Shown piece after piece: positions 52,257-60,975 of a stretch of DNA of 64,000 bases. A model generated the notes under the pieces. The model ran no database searches and was not told the DNA's origin. It saw only the letters and a list, made by a program, of their open reading frames with translations. The stretch is taken from the NCBI RefSeq assembly GCF_014203115.1, contig NZ_JACHIJ010000001.1, positions 1-64,000 of the forward strand. The letters run 5' to 3'. The number at the start of each line of letters is the position of its first letter. Positions within the stretch are counted from its first letter, which is position 1. This DNA comes from Afipia massiliensis. GTDB lineage: Bacteria > Pseudomonadota > Alphaproteobacteria > Rhizobiales > Xanthobacteraceae. The position numbers and the translations under genes were made by a program.

Positions 52257-53582
52257 ATGGAACAGGGCGTCGCCCCAAAAGTCAGTTTTGTCTCGCTTGG
52301 ATGCCCCAAGGCCTTGGTGGATTCCGAGCGGATCATCACGCGCCTGCGCGCCGAGGGCTACGAGCTCGCACGCAAGCACGACGGCGCGGATCTGGTGATC
52401 GTCAACACCTGCGGGTTCCTCGACAGCGCCAAACAGGAATCGCTGGGCGCCATCGGCGAAGCCATGGCCCAGAATGGCAAGGTCATCGTCACCGGCTGCA
52501 TGGGCGCGGAACCCGAGCAGATCGAGAAGGCATACCCGAACGTGCTCTCGATCACCGGACCGCAGCAGTACGAGAGCGTGCTCGACGCCGTCCATCGCGC
52601 GCTGCCGCCGCTGCACAATCCGCATCTCGATCTCGTGCCGCCGCAGGGCATCAAGCTGACGCCGCGCCACTACGCGTACCTGAAAATTTCCGAAGGCTGC
52701 AACAACCGCTGCACCTTCTGCATCATCCCGAAGCTGCGCGGCGATCTGGTCTCGCGCCCGGCCAAGGACGTGCTGCTCGAAGCCGAGAAGCTTGTCACCG
52801 CCGGGGTCAAGGAACTGCTGGTGGTGTCGCAAGACACCTCCGCCTACGGCGTCGACATCAAGTATGCGACGAGCCCGTGGAAGGACCGCGAGGTCCGCGC
52901 GAAATTCTTCGACCTGTCACGCGAACTCGGCGAGCTCGGCGCATGGGTCAGACTTCAATACGTCTACCCTTACCCGCATGTCGACGAAGTCATCAGCCTG
53001 ATGACCGAGGGCAAGGTGCTGCCCTATCTCGACATCCCGTTCCAGCATGCGTCGCCTGACGTGTTGAAGCAGATGCGCCGCCCCGCCGCGCAGGACAAGA
53101 CGCTCAATCGCATCAAGAAGTGGCGCGAGGAATGTCCGGACCTGACGCTGCGCTCGACCTTCATCGTCGGCTTCCCCGGCGAAACCGATTCCGATTTTCA
53201 GTATCTGCTCGACTGGCTCGATGAAGCGCAGATCGATCGCGTCGGCTGTTTCAAATATGAGCCGGTCGCAGGCGCGACTTCGAACACGATCGAGAACCCC
53301 GTACCTGAAGAGATCAAGACCGCGCGCTGGAACGCATTGATGGCGCGGCAGCAGAAGATTTCCGCGCAGCGGCTGAAGCGCAAGGTCGGCACGCGCCAGC
53401 AGGTCATTATCGACGAAGTTGGCCCGACCGTCTCGAAGGGCCGCTCGAAGGCCGACGCGCCGCAGATCGACGGCAATGTCTACGTCTCAAGCCGCCGCCC
53501 GCTGAAGGTCGGCGACATCGTCACCGCCAAGATCGACCGCGCGGATCAGTACGACCTGCACGGGACGGTGGCGGGGTTCTAA
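52257..53582 (+). CDS. rimO: ribosomal protein S12 methylthiotransferase RimO
   Basis: A 441-residue radical-SAM enzyme that adds a methylthio group to the conserved Asp of ribosomal protein S12. ATG 52257 is preferred over a TTG at 52248. The N-terminal MTTase domain has the three auxiliary-cluster cysteines ([30 protein letters not shown]). The SAM cluster motif CNNRCTFC is in [22 protein letters not shown] domain ends the protein ([13 protein letters not shown]...[19 protein letters not shown]). [12 protein letters not shown] and [18 protein letters not shown] are RimO rather than MiaB patterns. Divergent from nasT. Confidence 0.96.
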   Translation: MEQGVAPKVSFVSLGCPKALVDSERIITRLRAEGYELARKHDGADLVIVNTCGFLDSAKQESLGAIGEAMAQNGKVIVTGCMGAEPEQIEKAYPNVLSITGPQQYESVLDAVHRALPPLHNPHLDLVPPQGIKLTPRHYAYLKISEGCNNRCTFCIIPKLRGDLVSRPAKDVLLEAEKLVTAGVKELLVVSQDTSAYGVDIKYATSPWKDREVRAKFFDLSRELGELGAWVRLQYVYPYPHVDEVISLMTEGKVLPYLDIPFQHASPDVLKQMRRPAAQDKTLNRIKKWREECPDLTLRSTFIVGFPGETDSDFQYLLDWLDEAQIDRVGCFKYEPVAGATSNTIENPVPEEIKTARWNALMARQQKISAQRLKRKVGTRQQVIIDEVGPTVSKGRSKADAPQIDGNVYVSSRRPLKVGDIVTAKIDRADQYDLHGTVAGF

Positions 53583-53595
53583 CGCAGATTCCCGC

Positions 53596-53670
53596 TCGTC
53601 CCCGCGAAAGCGGGGACCCAGACTTGTAAATACCCGAGTGAGTTCTGGATCCCCGCTTACGCGGGGATGA
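53596..53670. repeat. REP-like palindromic repeat element
   Basis: GTCCCCGC-GAAA-GCGGGGAC (53598-53617) and ATCCCCGC-TTAC-GCGGGGAT (53649-53668), with CCCAGA and TCTGGA forming the outer inverted arms. Lies in the convergent gap after rimO. Related in plan, but not in exact sequence, to the element at 38949. Confidence 0.85.
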
Positions 53671-53693
53671 TCGGATTTTGGAGACGAAGCCGT

Positions 53694-54668
53694 TTACGGC
53701 TTCAGAATCCCCGACCCCGTGGTCATCCGGCTCTCGAGCTCGCGATGCGCCTTCTGCGCATCCTTCAGCGCATAGGCGTGGTTGATCGGCACATGCAGCG
53801 TGCCGCTAATGACGGCGGCGAACAGCGTATCCGCGCCTTCCATCAATTCCTTGCGCGTCCCGACATAGTCGTTGAGCTTAGGCCGCGTCGCGAACAGCGA
53901 ACCGTGATTGTTCAGCTCCGCGATCGAGAACGGCGGCACCGGCCCCGAGGCATTGCCGAATGACACGAACAGCCCGCGCTGTTTCAGCGACTTCAGCGAT
54001 CCCGCGAACGTGTCCTTGCCGACGCCGTCATAGACCACGTCGCACAACTCGCCGCGGCTGATCTGCTTCACGCGCTCCGCAAAATCTTCCTGCTTGTAGA
54101 GAATGACGTGGTCGCAACCGTTGGACAGCGCCAGCTTTGCCTTCTCCTCTGTACCGACGGTGCCGATGACATTTGCACCCAGTGCCTTCGCCCACTGACA
54201 CGCGAGCAAACCGATGCCCCCGGCTGCGGCGTGGATCAGCACACGATGGCCGGGCTCAACCTTGAAGGTCTTGTGCAGCAGATAATAGACCGTCAGTCCC
54301 TTGAGCATCAGCACCGCCGCCTGCTCGTAGGAGATATGGTCGGGCAGCTTCACCAGCTTGTCAGCGGGAATGTTGCGCTCGGTCGCGTAGCCGCCGAGAT
54401 TGAAGTAGTAAGCGACACGGTCGCCGGGATGGAAATTGGTCACGCCCGGTCCGACCGACACCACCTCGCCCGAGGCTTCGTTGCCGACGATGAACGGCAG
54501 GCCCGGAGCCTTGTACAGACCGGTGCGATAGTACGTGTCGATGAAGTTCAGTCCGATGGCGTGCTGGCGGATGCGGACTTCACCGGCGCCGGGCGCAGGC
54601 ACATCGACATCCTCGTAGATCATCACTTCCGGACCGCCCACCTGATGGACGCGTACAGCCTTGCTCAT
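53694..54668 (-). CDS. NADPH:quinone oxidoreductase, zinc-independent MDR family
   Basis: A 324-residue QOR-type reductase (MSKAVRVHQVGGPEVMIYEDV). ATG 54668 follows GGGAGAAACC at ideal spacing. Family regions: IRQHAIGLNFIDTYYRTGLY, PFIVGNEASGEVVSVGPGV, LIHAAAGGIGLLACQWAKALGANVIGTV (nucleotide-binding AAGGIG) and CDVVYDGVGKDTF. It lacks catalytic zinc ligands, as expected for quinone reductases. It probably reduces quinones or enals with NADPH. Same direction as the terC/pcs pair, 87 bases downstream. Confidence 0.9.
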   Translation of the reverse strand: MSKAVRVHQVGGPEVMIYEDVDVPAPGAGEVRIRQHAIGLNFIDTYYRTGLYKAPGLPFIVGNEASGEVVSVGPGVTNFHPGDRVAYYFNLGGYATERNIPADKLVKLPDHISYEQAAVLMLKGLTVYYLLHKTFKVEPGHRVLIHAAAGGIGLLACQWAKALGANVIGTVGTEEKAKLALSNGCDHVILYKQEDFAERVKQISRGELCDVVYDGVGKDTFAGSLKSLKQRGLFVSFGNASGPVPPFSIAELNNHGSLFATRPKLNDYVGTRKELMEGADTLFAAVISGTLHVPINHAYALKDAQKAHRELESRMTTGSGILKP

Positions 54669-54755
54669 GGTTTCTCCCGACCTTTTTCTCAAGCAATCTC
54701 AACCGGGAGCGAAGTCCATCGGCAGCAAATTGTCAACGCGGACCAAAGCCGCGCC

Positions 54756-55493
54756 TTAGCCCGCTGTGCTTTTCACCCTTTTCTTGCGGTTGCGCTTGGC
54801 CAGGATGTTGAAGAACTCCACCGCCGCCGAGAAGCAGATCGCGACGTAGATGAACGCGCGCGGAATATGGAAATGGAATCCGTCCGCGACCAGCGCCACT
54901 CCGATCAACACCAGGAACGCCAGCGCGAGCATCTTGGTGGTGGGATGCTCGGCGACGAACGCTGCGACCGGCCCTGACGACAGGTACATCACGCCGACCG
55001 CGATGACGACCGCGGCGACCATGATTTCGATATCCTGCACCATGCCGATCGCGGTGATGATGGAGTCGACCGAGAACACGAGATCGATGACGATGATCTG
55101 CATGATCACCCAGAAGAACGCACTCGGAGATGCCTTGGCTTGTTCGTCGTGATCCCGCGCCTCGACCTCGGCATGAATCTCGTGGGTCGCCTTTGCGATC
55201 AGGAACAGGCCGCCGACGATCAGAATGATGTCGCGCCATGACAGCGCGAACTTGGCGATAGTGATGACAGGCTCCGTCAGCCCGATCAGCCAGACCAGAA
55301 TGCTCAGCAGCGCGATCCGGAAGATCAGCGCCAGTGCGAGGCCGATCTTGCGCGCCTTCTCGGCCTGCGCCGGCGGAATACGCGACACGATCACCGACAG
55401 GAAGATCACGTTGTCGATGCCCAGCACGACTTCGAGCGCCGTCAGTGTCAGCAGCGCGACCCAGGCTTCCGGACTTGTCAGTAATTCCATCAT
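54756..55493 (-). CDS. TerC-family integral membrane protein
   Basis: A 245-residue membrane protein with about seven helices. The TerC signatures are ALEVVLGIDNVIFLSVIVSRIP (helix 1, with Glu/Asp in the membrane) and IIVIDLVFSVDSIITAIGM (helix 4-5, with Asp residues); FIYVAICFSAAVEFFNIL is near the end. A charged loop EIHAEVEARDHDEQ separates the halves. Members have been linked to tellurite resistance and to manganese export or metal loading of secreted proteins. It overlaps pcs by four bases. Confidence 0.88.
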   Translation of the reverse strand: MMELLTSPEAWVALLTLTALEVVLGIDNVIFLSVIVSRIPPAQAEKARKIGLALALIFRIALLSILVWLIGLTEPVITIAKFALSWRDIILIVGGLFLIAKATHEIHAEVEARDHDEQAKASPSAFFWVIMQIIVIDLVFSVDSIITAIGMVQDIEIMVAAVVIAVGVMYLSSGPVAAFVAEHPTTKMLALAFLVLIGVALVADGFHFHIPRAFIYVAICFSAAVEFFNILAKRNRKKRVKSTAG

Positions 55494-56224
55494 GCGCGTT
55501 TCCCGCCTATCAATCGGATCAGGACATCACTGAGAAGAATATACACGCCGATGGCGCAGAGCCCGGCGGTGACCCACACCGGTGCCTCGAAATTGGTGGC
55601 AACCGCGATCATTGCCAGGATCGCCCAGACCACCAGCAGCGCGATGTTCAGCATCCGGAACCGTGTGGTGCGCAGCGGATGCATCACATGGAACGGCACG
55701 AAGGTGAGAACGACGAGAACAGCAAGCGCAATACTCCCGACCGCAGCCGGCGGCTTCAGCAGAAACAGATAGAACGCCGCTCCGTTCCACAGCGCCGGAA
55801 AGCCGCGAAAATGATTGTCGTCGGTTTTCATCCGCCGGTCCGAGAAGTACAGCGCGCCGGAAATGACAATCGCTCCGCCGAGCAGCGGCGTGGCCAGCGG
55901 AATCAGCAGACCGCTGGCGGTAATCGCATAGGCCGGCACGAACACGTAAGTCAGGAAATCGACCACCAGATCGAGCGTGTCGCCGGACCAGTTCGGCAGC
56001 ACATCGCCGACCTTGAGCCGCCGCGCCAGCGGACCGTCGAGAGCGTCGATCAGAAGCGCCAGCCCGAGCCAGCCGAACATCGCCGCCCAGTGTTCCCTCA
56101 CCGCCTCCAGCATGGCGATCAGCGCAATCGCGCCGCCGAGCGCCGTGAAGATGTGGACGCCAAACGCGCGCACGCGCGTTCTGGCGGGAAACGGGGGCTG
56201 GTCCTGCGGGCCGGGCTCACTCAT
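55490..56224 (-). CDS. pcs: phosphatidylcholine synthase
   Basis: A 244-residue membrane CDP-alcohol phosphotransferase making phosphatidylcholine from CDP-diacylglycerol and choline, typical of Rhizobiales. The catalytic signature is DALDGPLARRLKVGDVLPNWSGDTLDLVVD (D-G-x2-A-R-x8-G-x3-D-x3-D pattern, with Pcs-specific spacing), followed by FLTYVFVPAYA. About eight membrane helices. It starts at ATG 56224 or GTG 56230. Coupled to terC by an ATGA overlap. Confidence 0.9.
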   Translation of the reverse strand: MSEPGPQDQPPFPARTRVRAFGVHIFTALGGAIALIAMLEAVREHWAAMFGWLGLALLIDALDGPLARRLKVGDVLPNWSGDTLDLVVDFLTYVFVPAYAITASGLLIPLATPLLGGAIVISGALYFSDRRMKTDDNHFRGFPALWNGAAFYLFLLKPPAAVGSIALAVLVVLTFVPFHVMHPLRTTRFRMLNIALLVVWAILAMIAVATNFEAPVWVTAGLCAIGVYILLSDVLIRLIGGKRA

Positions 56225-56380
56225 ATGCACCCGTCACTAACAGGATTCCCTTCGTTTTGCATATCCGGGATCCTGCCTTGCATTGCGACGGAACGCACAC
56301 CGGATTTGCCTCAAATGCCGGTGAGGATCACAACCCGAAATCCATTGTGACACGGGAAAATTCCGACCATAGATACCCGC

Positions 56381-57571
56381 ATGACTGACTCTGCTCCGCA
56401 CATCCATCAGGCCGCGGTGGTCGGCGGCGGACCCGCCGGGCTTGCCGCCGCCATCGCGCTGGCCCAGGCGGGCGTCGACATCGCCCTGATCGCCCGCCGT
56501 TCGCCCTATGCCGATAACCGGACCACGGCCCTGCTCGGCGGCTCGGTGGACTTCCTTCAATCGCTCGATGTCTGGCAGCGGTGCAGCTCCGACGCAGCCG
56601 CACTGCGCACCATGCGGCTGGTGGACGACACCCGCCGCTTGATCCGCTCGCCCGAAGTCAAATTCTCGTCCGACGAGATCGGAATGGAAGCGTTCGGCTA
56701 CAACATCGAGAATCGCCTCCTGATGGTCGCGATGGAAGCGCGCGCCGCCGAACTGCAGAACCTCGTGCGCGTCGATGACGAAGTAGAGTCGGTTGTCACG
56801 GGCGAGTCCTCGATCGAGATCACCACGAAGCAAGGCCAGTCGTTTTCAGTTGCCCTCGTCGTCGGCGCGGACGGGCGGCATTCGCTGTGCCGCGAAGCCG
56901 CAGGCATCGGCGTCAAGCGCCGCGATCTCGGCCAGTCGGCTTTGACGCTGAACGTGGCGCACACGCGTCCGCACGGAAACTGCTCCACGGAGTTTCACAC
57001 CGAGTCCGGCCCCTGCGTGTTCGTGCCCCTGCCCGGCGATCGTTCGAGCATCGTCTGGGTGGTGAAGCCGGACGAGGCCGCGCGCTTGAAGAGCCTCGAC
57101 GACGCGGCGCTCGCCCTCGCCGCCGAGCGGCAATCGCATTCGATCCTCGGCAAGCTGACCATCGCGCCGGGCCGTCATGTATTTCCGCTGGGGATTGAAA
57201 ATCCCGACCATCTGGCTGCCAAACGCATCGCGCTGGTCGGTGAAGCCGCGCATGTGCTGCCGCCGATTGGCGCGCAGGGTCTCAACATGGGCCTGCGCGA
57301 TGCCGCCGATCTTGCGGAGACCGTGCGGGACACGTTGTTGATGGGCGCCGATCCCGGCGACGACGCCGTGCTGCAACGCTATGCGCGCGCGCGGCGTGCC
57401 GATGTGTTCAGCCGGACCTTCGCGGTGGACATGGCGAACCGCACGCTGCTGAGTGATTTCCTGCCCGCGCAATCGCTCCGCGCCGCCGGCATGCACGTGC
57501 TCAACACCATCGGCCCGATCCGCCGCCTCGCGATGCGCGAAGGCCTGTCGCCGTCATGGCGCGGGCGATAG
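56381..57571 (+). CDS. UbiH/UbiF-family FAD-dependent hydroxylase
   Basis: A 396-residue flavoprotein monooxygenase, probably acting on the ubiquinone ring. The FAD Rossmann motif is AAVVGGGPAGLAAAIALAQ at the N-terminus. The second FAD motif (LVVGADGRHSLCREAAGI) and the C-terminal signature RIALVGEAAHVLPPIGAQGLNMGLRDAADLAE are typical of UbiH/F/I/L. Which ring position it hydroxylates cannot be told; alphaproteobacteria often use UbiL or UbiM types. Monocistronic, divergent from pcs. Confidence 0.9.
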   Translation: MTDSAPHIHQAAVVGGGPAGLAAAIALAQAGVDIALIARRSPYADNRTTALLGGSVDFLQSLDVWQRCSSDAAALRTMRLVDDTRRLIRSPEVKFSSDEIGMEAFGYNIENRLLMVAMEARAAELQNLVRVDDEVESVVTGESSIEITTKQGQSFSVALVVGADGRHSLCREAAGIGVKRRDLGQSALTLNVAHTRPHGNCSTEFHTESGPCVFVPLPGDRSSIVWVVKPDEAARLKSLDDAALALAAERQSHSILGKLTIAPGRHVFPLGIENPDHLAAKRIALVGEAAHVLPPIGAQGLNMGLRDAADLAETVRDTLLMGADPGDDAVLQRYARARRADVFSRTFAVDMANRTLLSDFLPAQSLRAAGMHVLNTIGPIRRLAMREGLSPSWRGR

Positions 57572-57610
57572 CACGTCGGTTGTCGGCGCACTCATCGCGA
57601 AACCGTGGTC

Positions 57611-57832
57611 TTATCGAACCGGAACTAAATGAACGCGATCAATTGTGCCGCCGCTGGCGGCAAAACTTTTGGTTGCTGCATCAATCAAAGCATCGACCTT
57701 GGCGACATCAAAACCGGGATCGGCAGCATTCAATTCAAGGTCGGTTTCAACGACCAGCACTGTCACCACGCCGTCCTTGTCGATCTCAATCGTGGTCCAG
57801 ATATTCTTTGCGTTGGGATGATTAACCGTCAT
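57611..57832 (-). CDS. hypothetical small protein
   Basis: A 73-residue acidic protein from ATG 57832, with GGGAG nine bases upstream. It reads MTVNHPNAKNIWTTIEID..., an alternating beta start, then a helix (DVAKVDALIDAATKSFA) and TIDRVHLVPV. It looks like a compact alpha/beta domain. No family recognised; convergent with the hydroxylase gene. Confidence 0.5.
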   Translation of the reverse strand: MTVNHPNAKNIWTTIEIDKDGVVTVLVVETDLELNAADPGFDVAKVDALIDAATKSFAASGGTIDRVHLVPVR

Positions 57833-57963
57833 CGGACATACTCCCTGCAATCCGCCTAGCCTACCACAGCTTCAGCAGGAGTACGGCATCCGGTTGGCCC
57901 GGCGGTGCAGCAAGGGGTTGATGAGCATGCCGTCGTCAACATCCCTTGCAGATGCTTTTGACC

Positions 57964-58917
57964 TCACGGAAACACGATCACGCCCGTCTTGATCATCCAC
58001 ATCACGCTGGTCAGCGTCACCACCGACACGAACGTACCGACCAGCACCAGCGTCGATGCCGGTTCGATCCAGGTGTCGTACTGACGCGCGATCACGAACA
58101 CGTTGAGCGCGGGCGGCAGTGACGCCAGCAGCAACGCAGTCGCCGCCCATACCGGCGGAAACGGTCCGAGCAACAGCAACAGGCCGACCACGATCAGCGG
58201 ATGCAGGATCAGCTTGACCAGGATGACGCCGGGAACCTCCCATGGCACCCGCTCGAACGGGCGCAACGCCACGGTGACGCCGAGCGCGAACAGCGCAACG
58301 GGTGCTGCGGCGCTTTGCAGAAACTGGAACATGTTGTCCACCGCAACCGGCACCGGCACATGGAAGGCTGCGACCAGCACGCCGAAATAGGACGCGACGA
58401 TCAGCGGATGCAAAAGGATCTGTTTCGCGACCAGTAAGATCGTCGGCAGCAGCGGACGGCGCTCGCCGTCGGTCAGCACCATCATCAGCGGCGCGATCGT
58501 GAACAGGAAGATGGTGTCGAAACAGAAGATCAGCGCGACCGGCGCAGTCGCCTTCGCACCCAGCGTCGCCAGCGCGAGTCCCGGCCCCATGTAGCCGATG
58601 TTGCCATAGCCGCCGCCGAGGCCCGCCATCGCGGATTCGCGGGTCGACAGCTTCGCGATGAACTTCACGCCGAACATCGAGATAAAGAATGCGCTCGCGG
58701 TGGCGAGCGTCGTGGCGATCACAAACGGCGGATTGTTCAGCTCCTCGAGCGGCGTTCTTGCAAGCGTTCTAAAGAACAGAGCAGGCAGCGAAACGTAGAG
58801 CAGGAAGAAATTCATCCACTCCAGCCCGGCTTCCGGCAGCCGTTTATATTTTCCGCAGGCATAGCCGATGAAGATCAGCCCGAAATACGGCAAGGCAAGA
58901 TTCAAAATATCGATCAT
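57964..58917 (-). CDS. AEC-family (auxin-efflux-carrier-like) transporter
   Basis: A 317-residue membrane permease with about ten helices in two similar halves. It begins MIDILNLALPYFGLIFIGYACGKYKRLPEAGLEWMNFFLLYVSLPALFF, a typical AEC opening. The central GGGYGNIGYMGPGLAL and the C-terminal LLASLPPALNVFVIARQYD are family motifs. Members usually export or import dicarboxylates or malonate-like anions. Substrate unknown; single gene. Confidence 0.9.
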   Translation of the reverse strand: MIDILNLALPYFGLIFIGYACGKYKRLPEAGLEWMNFFLLYVSLPALFFRTLARTPLEELNNPPFVIATTLATASAFFISMFGVKFIAKLSTRESAMAGLGGGYGNIGYMGPGLALATLGAKATAPVALIFCFDTIFLFTIAPLMMVLTDGERRPLLPTILLVAKQILLHPLIVASYFGVLVAAFHVPVPVAVDNMFQFLQSAAAPVALFALGVTVALRPFERVPWEVPGVILVKLILHPLIVVGLLLLLGPFPPVWAATALLLASLPPALNVFVIARQYDTWIEPASTLVLVGTFVSVVTLTSVMWMIKTGVIVFP

Positions 58918-59041
58918 CGGGATACGCTTAATCTAGCTGGCTGCGAGGGAGAACATGCCGCAGCGCAGAGGTGCCTCCCGCAGCGCGGATTCGGAGTTTA
59001 GGCCCTAGCATCGGCCACAATCATGGTCTATTCGACGGAGG

Positions 59042-59374
59042 ATGATAAAAGCGCGCACCGCCAAATTTCAGATCGGCCAGATCGTTCGCCACCGGATATT
59101 CTCTTTCCGCGGGGTGATTTACGATATCGATCCGGAATTCAACAACACCGAGGAATGGTGGCTGTCGATTCCCGAGGAGATGCGGCCCCACAAGGATCAG
59201 CCGTTCTACCACCTGCTGGCCGAGAATTCCGAGTCCGAGTACGTCGCGTACGTTTCGGAACAGAACCTGCTGCCCGATGACTCCGGTGAGCCGATCCGCC
59301 ACTCGCAGGTCGCCGAGATTTTCATCAAGGACAAGTCCGGCAGCTACCGCCCGCGCAATCCGTCGCTGAACTAG
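59042..59374 (+). CDS. hspQ: heat-shock protein HspQ
   Basis: A 110-residue protein matching HspQ, a hemimethylated-DNA-binding/YccV-type factor known to modulate Lon specificity. Motifs AKFQIGQIVRHRIFSFRGVIYDIDPEF, EEWWLSIPE, QPFYHLLAEN and YVAYVSEQNLL are diagnostic. Slightly longer than the E. coli protein because of a C-terminal tail (KSGSYRPRNPSLN). Monocistronic. Confidence 0.95.
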   Translation: MIKARTAKFQIGQIVRHRIFSFRGVIYDIDPEFNNTEEWWLSIPEEMRPHKDQPFYHLLAENSESEYVAYVSEQNLLPDDSGEPIRHSQVAEIFIKDKSGSYRPRNPSLN

Positions 59375-59403
59375 CATCCCCTCAACGCGCGTGATCTCTC
59401 CTT

Positions 59404-59490
59404 CGTCATGCCCGGACTTGTTCCGGGCATCCACGTCTGTCTGGATCAACCTCAAGCAAGACGTGGATGGCCGGGACGAGCCCGGCCAGT
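59404..59490. repeat. REP-like repeat, ATGCCCGGAC type
   Basis: ATGCCCGGAC-TTGT-TCCGGGCAT (59408-59430), ATCCACGTCT ... AGACGTGGAT outer arms, then GGCCGGGACGAGCCCGGCC. The sequence TCGTCATGCCCGGACTTG is a frequent interspersed element in Bradyrhizobium/Rhodopseudomonas genomes. Between hspQ and the converging coiled-coil gene. Confidence 0.87.
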
Positions 59491-59548
59491 ACGGTGCTTG
59501 AACAACGGACTTGCTTCGACCCCGTTCGAGCAAAACGCAGGCCGCTCT

Positions 59549-59749
59549 CTAGCCCCGCTTGCGCCCGTCCCGCTCCTTCACGAGCGCTTCAAGCTCCTCG
59601 GTCTGCTGCGCGATGCGGTCGGCGTTACGCTCTTCATTTTGGCCGCCGGACACCGCCGCAGCCTGCTCGATCAGTTGCCGGATGTTGTCCCGCACGATCG
59701 CAATGCGGTCTTCAAGTTCGGGAAGCGAGAGCGAACTGTAGTCGGGCAT
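59549..59749 (-). CDS. small coiled-coil protein, DUF1192-like
   Basis: A 66-residue protein from ATG 59749 with GAGGAG upstream. It begins MPDYSSLSLPELEDRIAIVRDNIRQLIEQ, then ADRIAQQTEELEALVKERDGRKRG. Two amphipathic helices form a probable coiled coil. The LxELExRIxxLxxEIxRL pattern resembles DUF1192 and small YdcH-type proteins of alphaproteobacteria. Role unknown. The longer in-frame extension upstream overlaps the terminator at 59845 and is not used. Confidence 0.65.
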   Translation of the reverse strand: MPDYSSLSLPELEDRIAIVRDNIRQLIEQAAAVSGGQNEERNADRIAQQTEELEALVKERDGRKRG

Positions 59750-59844
59750 GCCATGGTCTCCTCTGACGCGCATCCTCTCCGGGCAGCGCTGAGCCTGCCT
59801 TACATAGATAAGACCGCCGGCTGATTTATGCTCCCGGCAACCCA

Positions 59845-59880
59845 AACAAAAAGGGCGCGCATTGCTGCGCGCCCTTTGGG
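59845..59880. terminator. intrinsic terminator after the IalB-like gene (usable on both strands)
   Basis: GGGCGCGC (59853-59860), loop ATTGCT, GCGCGCCC (59867-59874). The minus strand continues TTTTTGTTTG, ideal for the gene ending at 59898; the plus strand has TTTGGGTTTTT. Confidence 0.88.
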
Positions 59881-59897
59881 TTTTTGCGGAGACCGCG

Positions 59898-60689
59898 TTA
59901 CTTCGCGGCGGGATTGGCGGGCGGTGCCGCGTTTTCCAGCTTCTGGCGGGCTTCCGCCGCGCGCTTCTGAAGCTCTTCCTGCAGTTTCTTCTGCGACTCT
60001 TCGAAGACCTTCGGATCGGTCGGCGGGCCATCATAGGCCTTGGCGAATTCGGCAAGCGGAAGCGCCAGCGTCAGCGGCGCGCCGTTGGCGTTGATCGCCT
60101 GCACGACAAGGTTCTGGCCCTTCTTCATCTGGCCGAGCATGTCGGGGGTCACTTCGTAATCCGACATACAGCCGTTGGCGAAGCAGATCACGTACGGGCT
60201 CTGCAGCGGCGCGTTGGCATCGACGATGATGCGGGTGCCGTGAACGAGCTGCATGCCGAGCGGCAGGGTGACGCGAAGAAGCTTCTTCGGTTCACCTTCC
60301 GGCTCGATGATGACGGCGGCGACAACAGGCTGGCCGGATTCAATGCGGCCGTCCTTGCCGGTGAAGCAGACCTGCTTGGCGTTGGCGTCCTGGCCCTTCA
60401 TGCAGAACTTGGTCCAGGGCTGATAGATCAACTGAACCTGCTGGTCGGCGGGAGCCTGCTGCGGAGCACCTGCAGCCGGAGCCTGCTGGGCGGCAGCCGG
60501 CGCCTTCGGCGCAGCCTTAGGTGCAGGAGCCTTTGGCGCAGCCTTCGGAGCCGGAGCGCCAGGAGCTGGTGCGGGGGTCTGTGCATGCACGCCAGAAATG
60601 GACGCTGCGGCCAAAAAAGCGCCAGCGGTCAGAGCGGCGAACATCCCGCCGCGCGGCGAGGCCTGCGCGGCCAAGACACGGAAATTCAT
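59898..60689 (-). CDS. invasion-associated locus B (IalB) family protein
   Basis: A 263-residue exported protein from ATG 60689 (AAAGGG upstream). A signal peptide (about 1-36, ...LTAGAFLAAASISGVHA) is followed by an Ala/Pro/Lys-rich low-complexity stretch (about 37-85, PAPKAAPKAP repeats). The IalB domain (about 85-220) follows: WTKFCMKGQDANAKQVCFTGKD, RVTLPLGMQLVHGTRIIVD, YVICFANGCMSDYEVTPDMLGQMKKG. Its four cysteines are typical. A charged coiled tail (EESQKKLQEELQKRAAEARQKLE) ends the protein. IalB proteins are periplasmic or surface-associated; the mechanism is unknown. Confidence 0.9.
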   Translation of the reverse strand: MNFRVLAAQASPRGGMFAALTAGAFLAAASISGVHAQTPAPAPGAPAPKAAPKAPAPKAAPKAPAAAQQAPAAGAPQQAPADQQVQLIYQPWTKFCMKGQDANAKQVCFTGKDGRIESGQPVVAAVIIEPEGEPKKLLRVTLPLGMQLVHGTRIIVDANAPLQSPYVICFANGCMSDYEVTPDMLGQMKKGQNLVVQAINANGAPLTLALPLAEFAKAYDGPPTDPKVFEESQKKLQEELQKRAAEARQKLENAAPPANPAAK

Positions 60690-60975
60690 TGTGGAAAACC
60701 CTTTCTGGACCTTAACGCCCGCTCCCGCCTGGGTCGCGGATGCCTGTTTGTTCGGCGGCTGTCTCGGAGCCAATTGAGGCGGATACGTGACAGTTCTCGC
60801 AGCCTTCCTCGAATAGCCCGCCTTCAATACAACGGCGGACGAAAAGATCAATGCCAACAGTGATATTTGCGGGTCGCACCCCGCAATATCGGCTCTTAAC
60901 GTGGTAAATTTTGGCGTGAAGTCCGCCGAATCATTCGCCGTGCCACATCCGTTGCACCCCAACGGCAGAACCGTT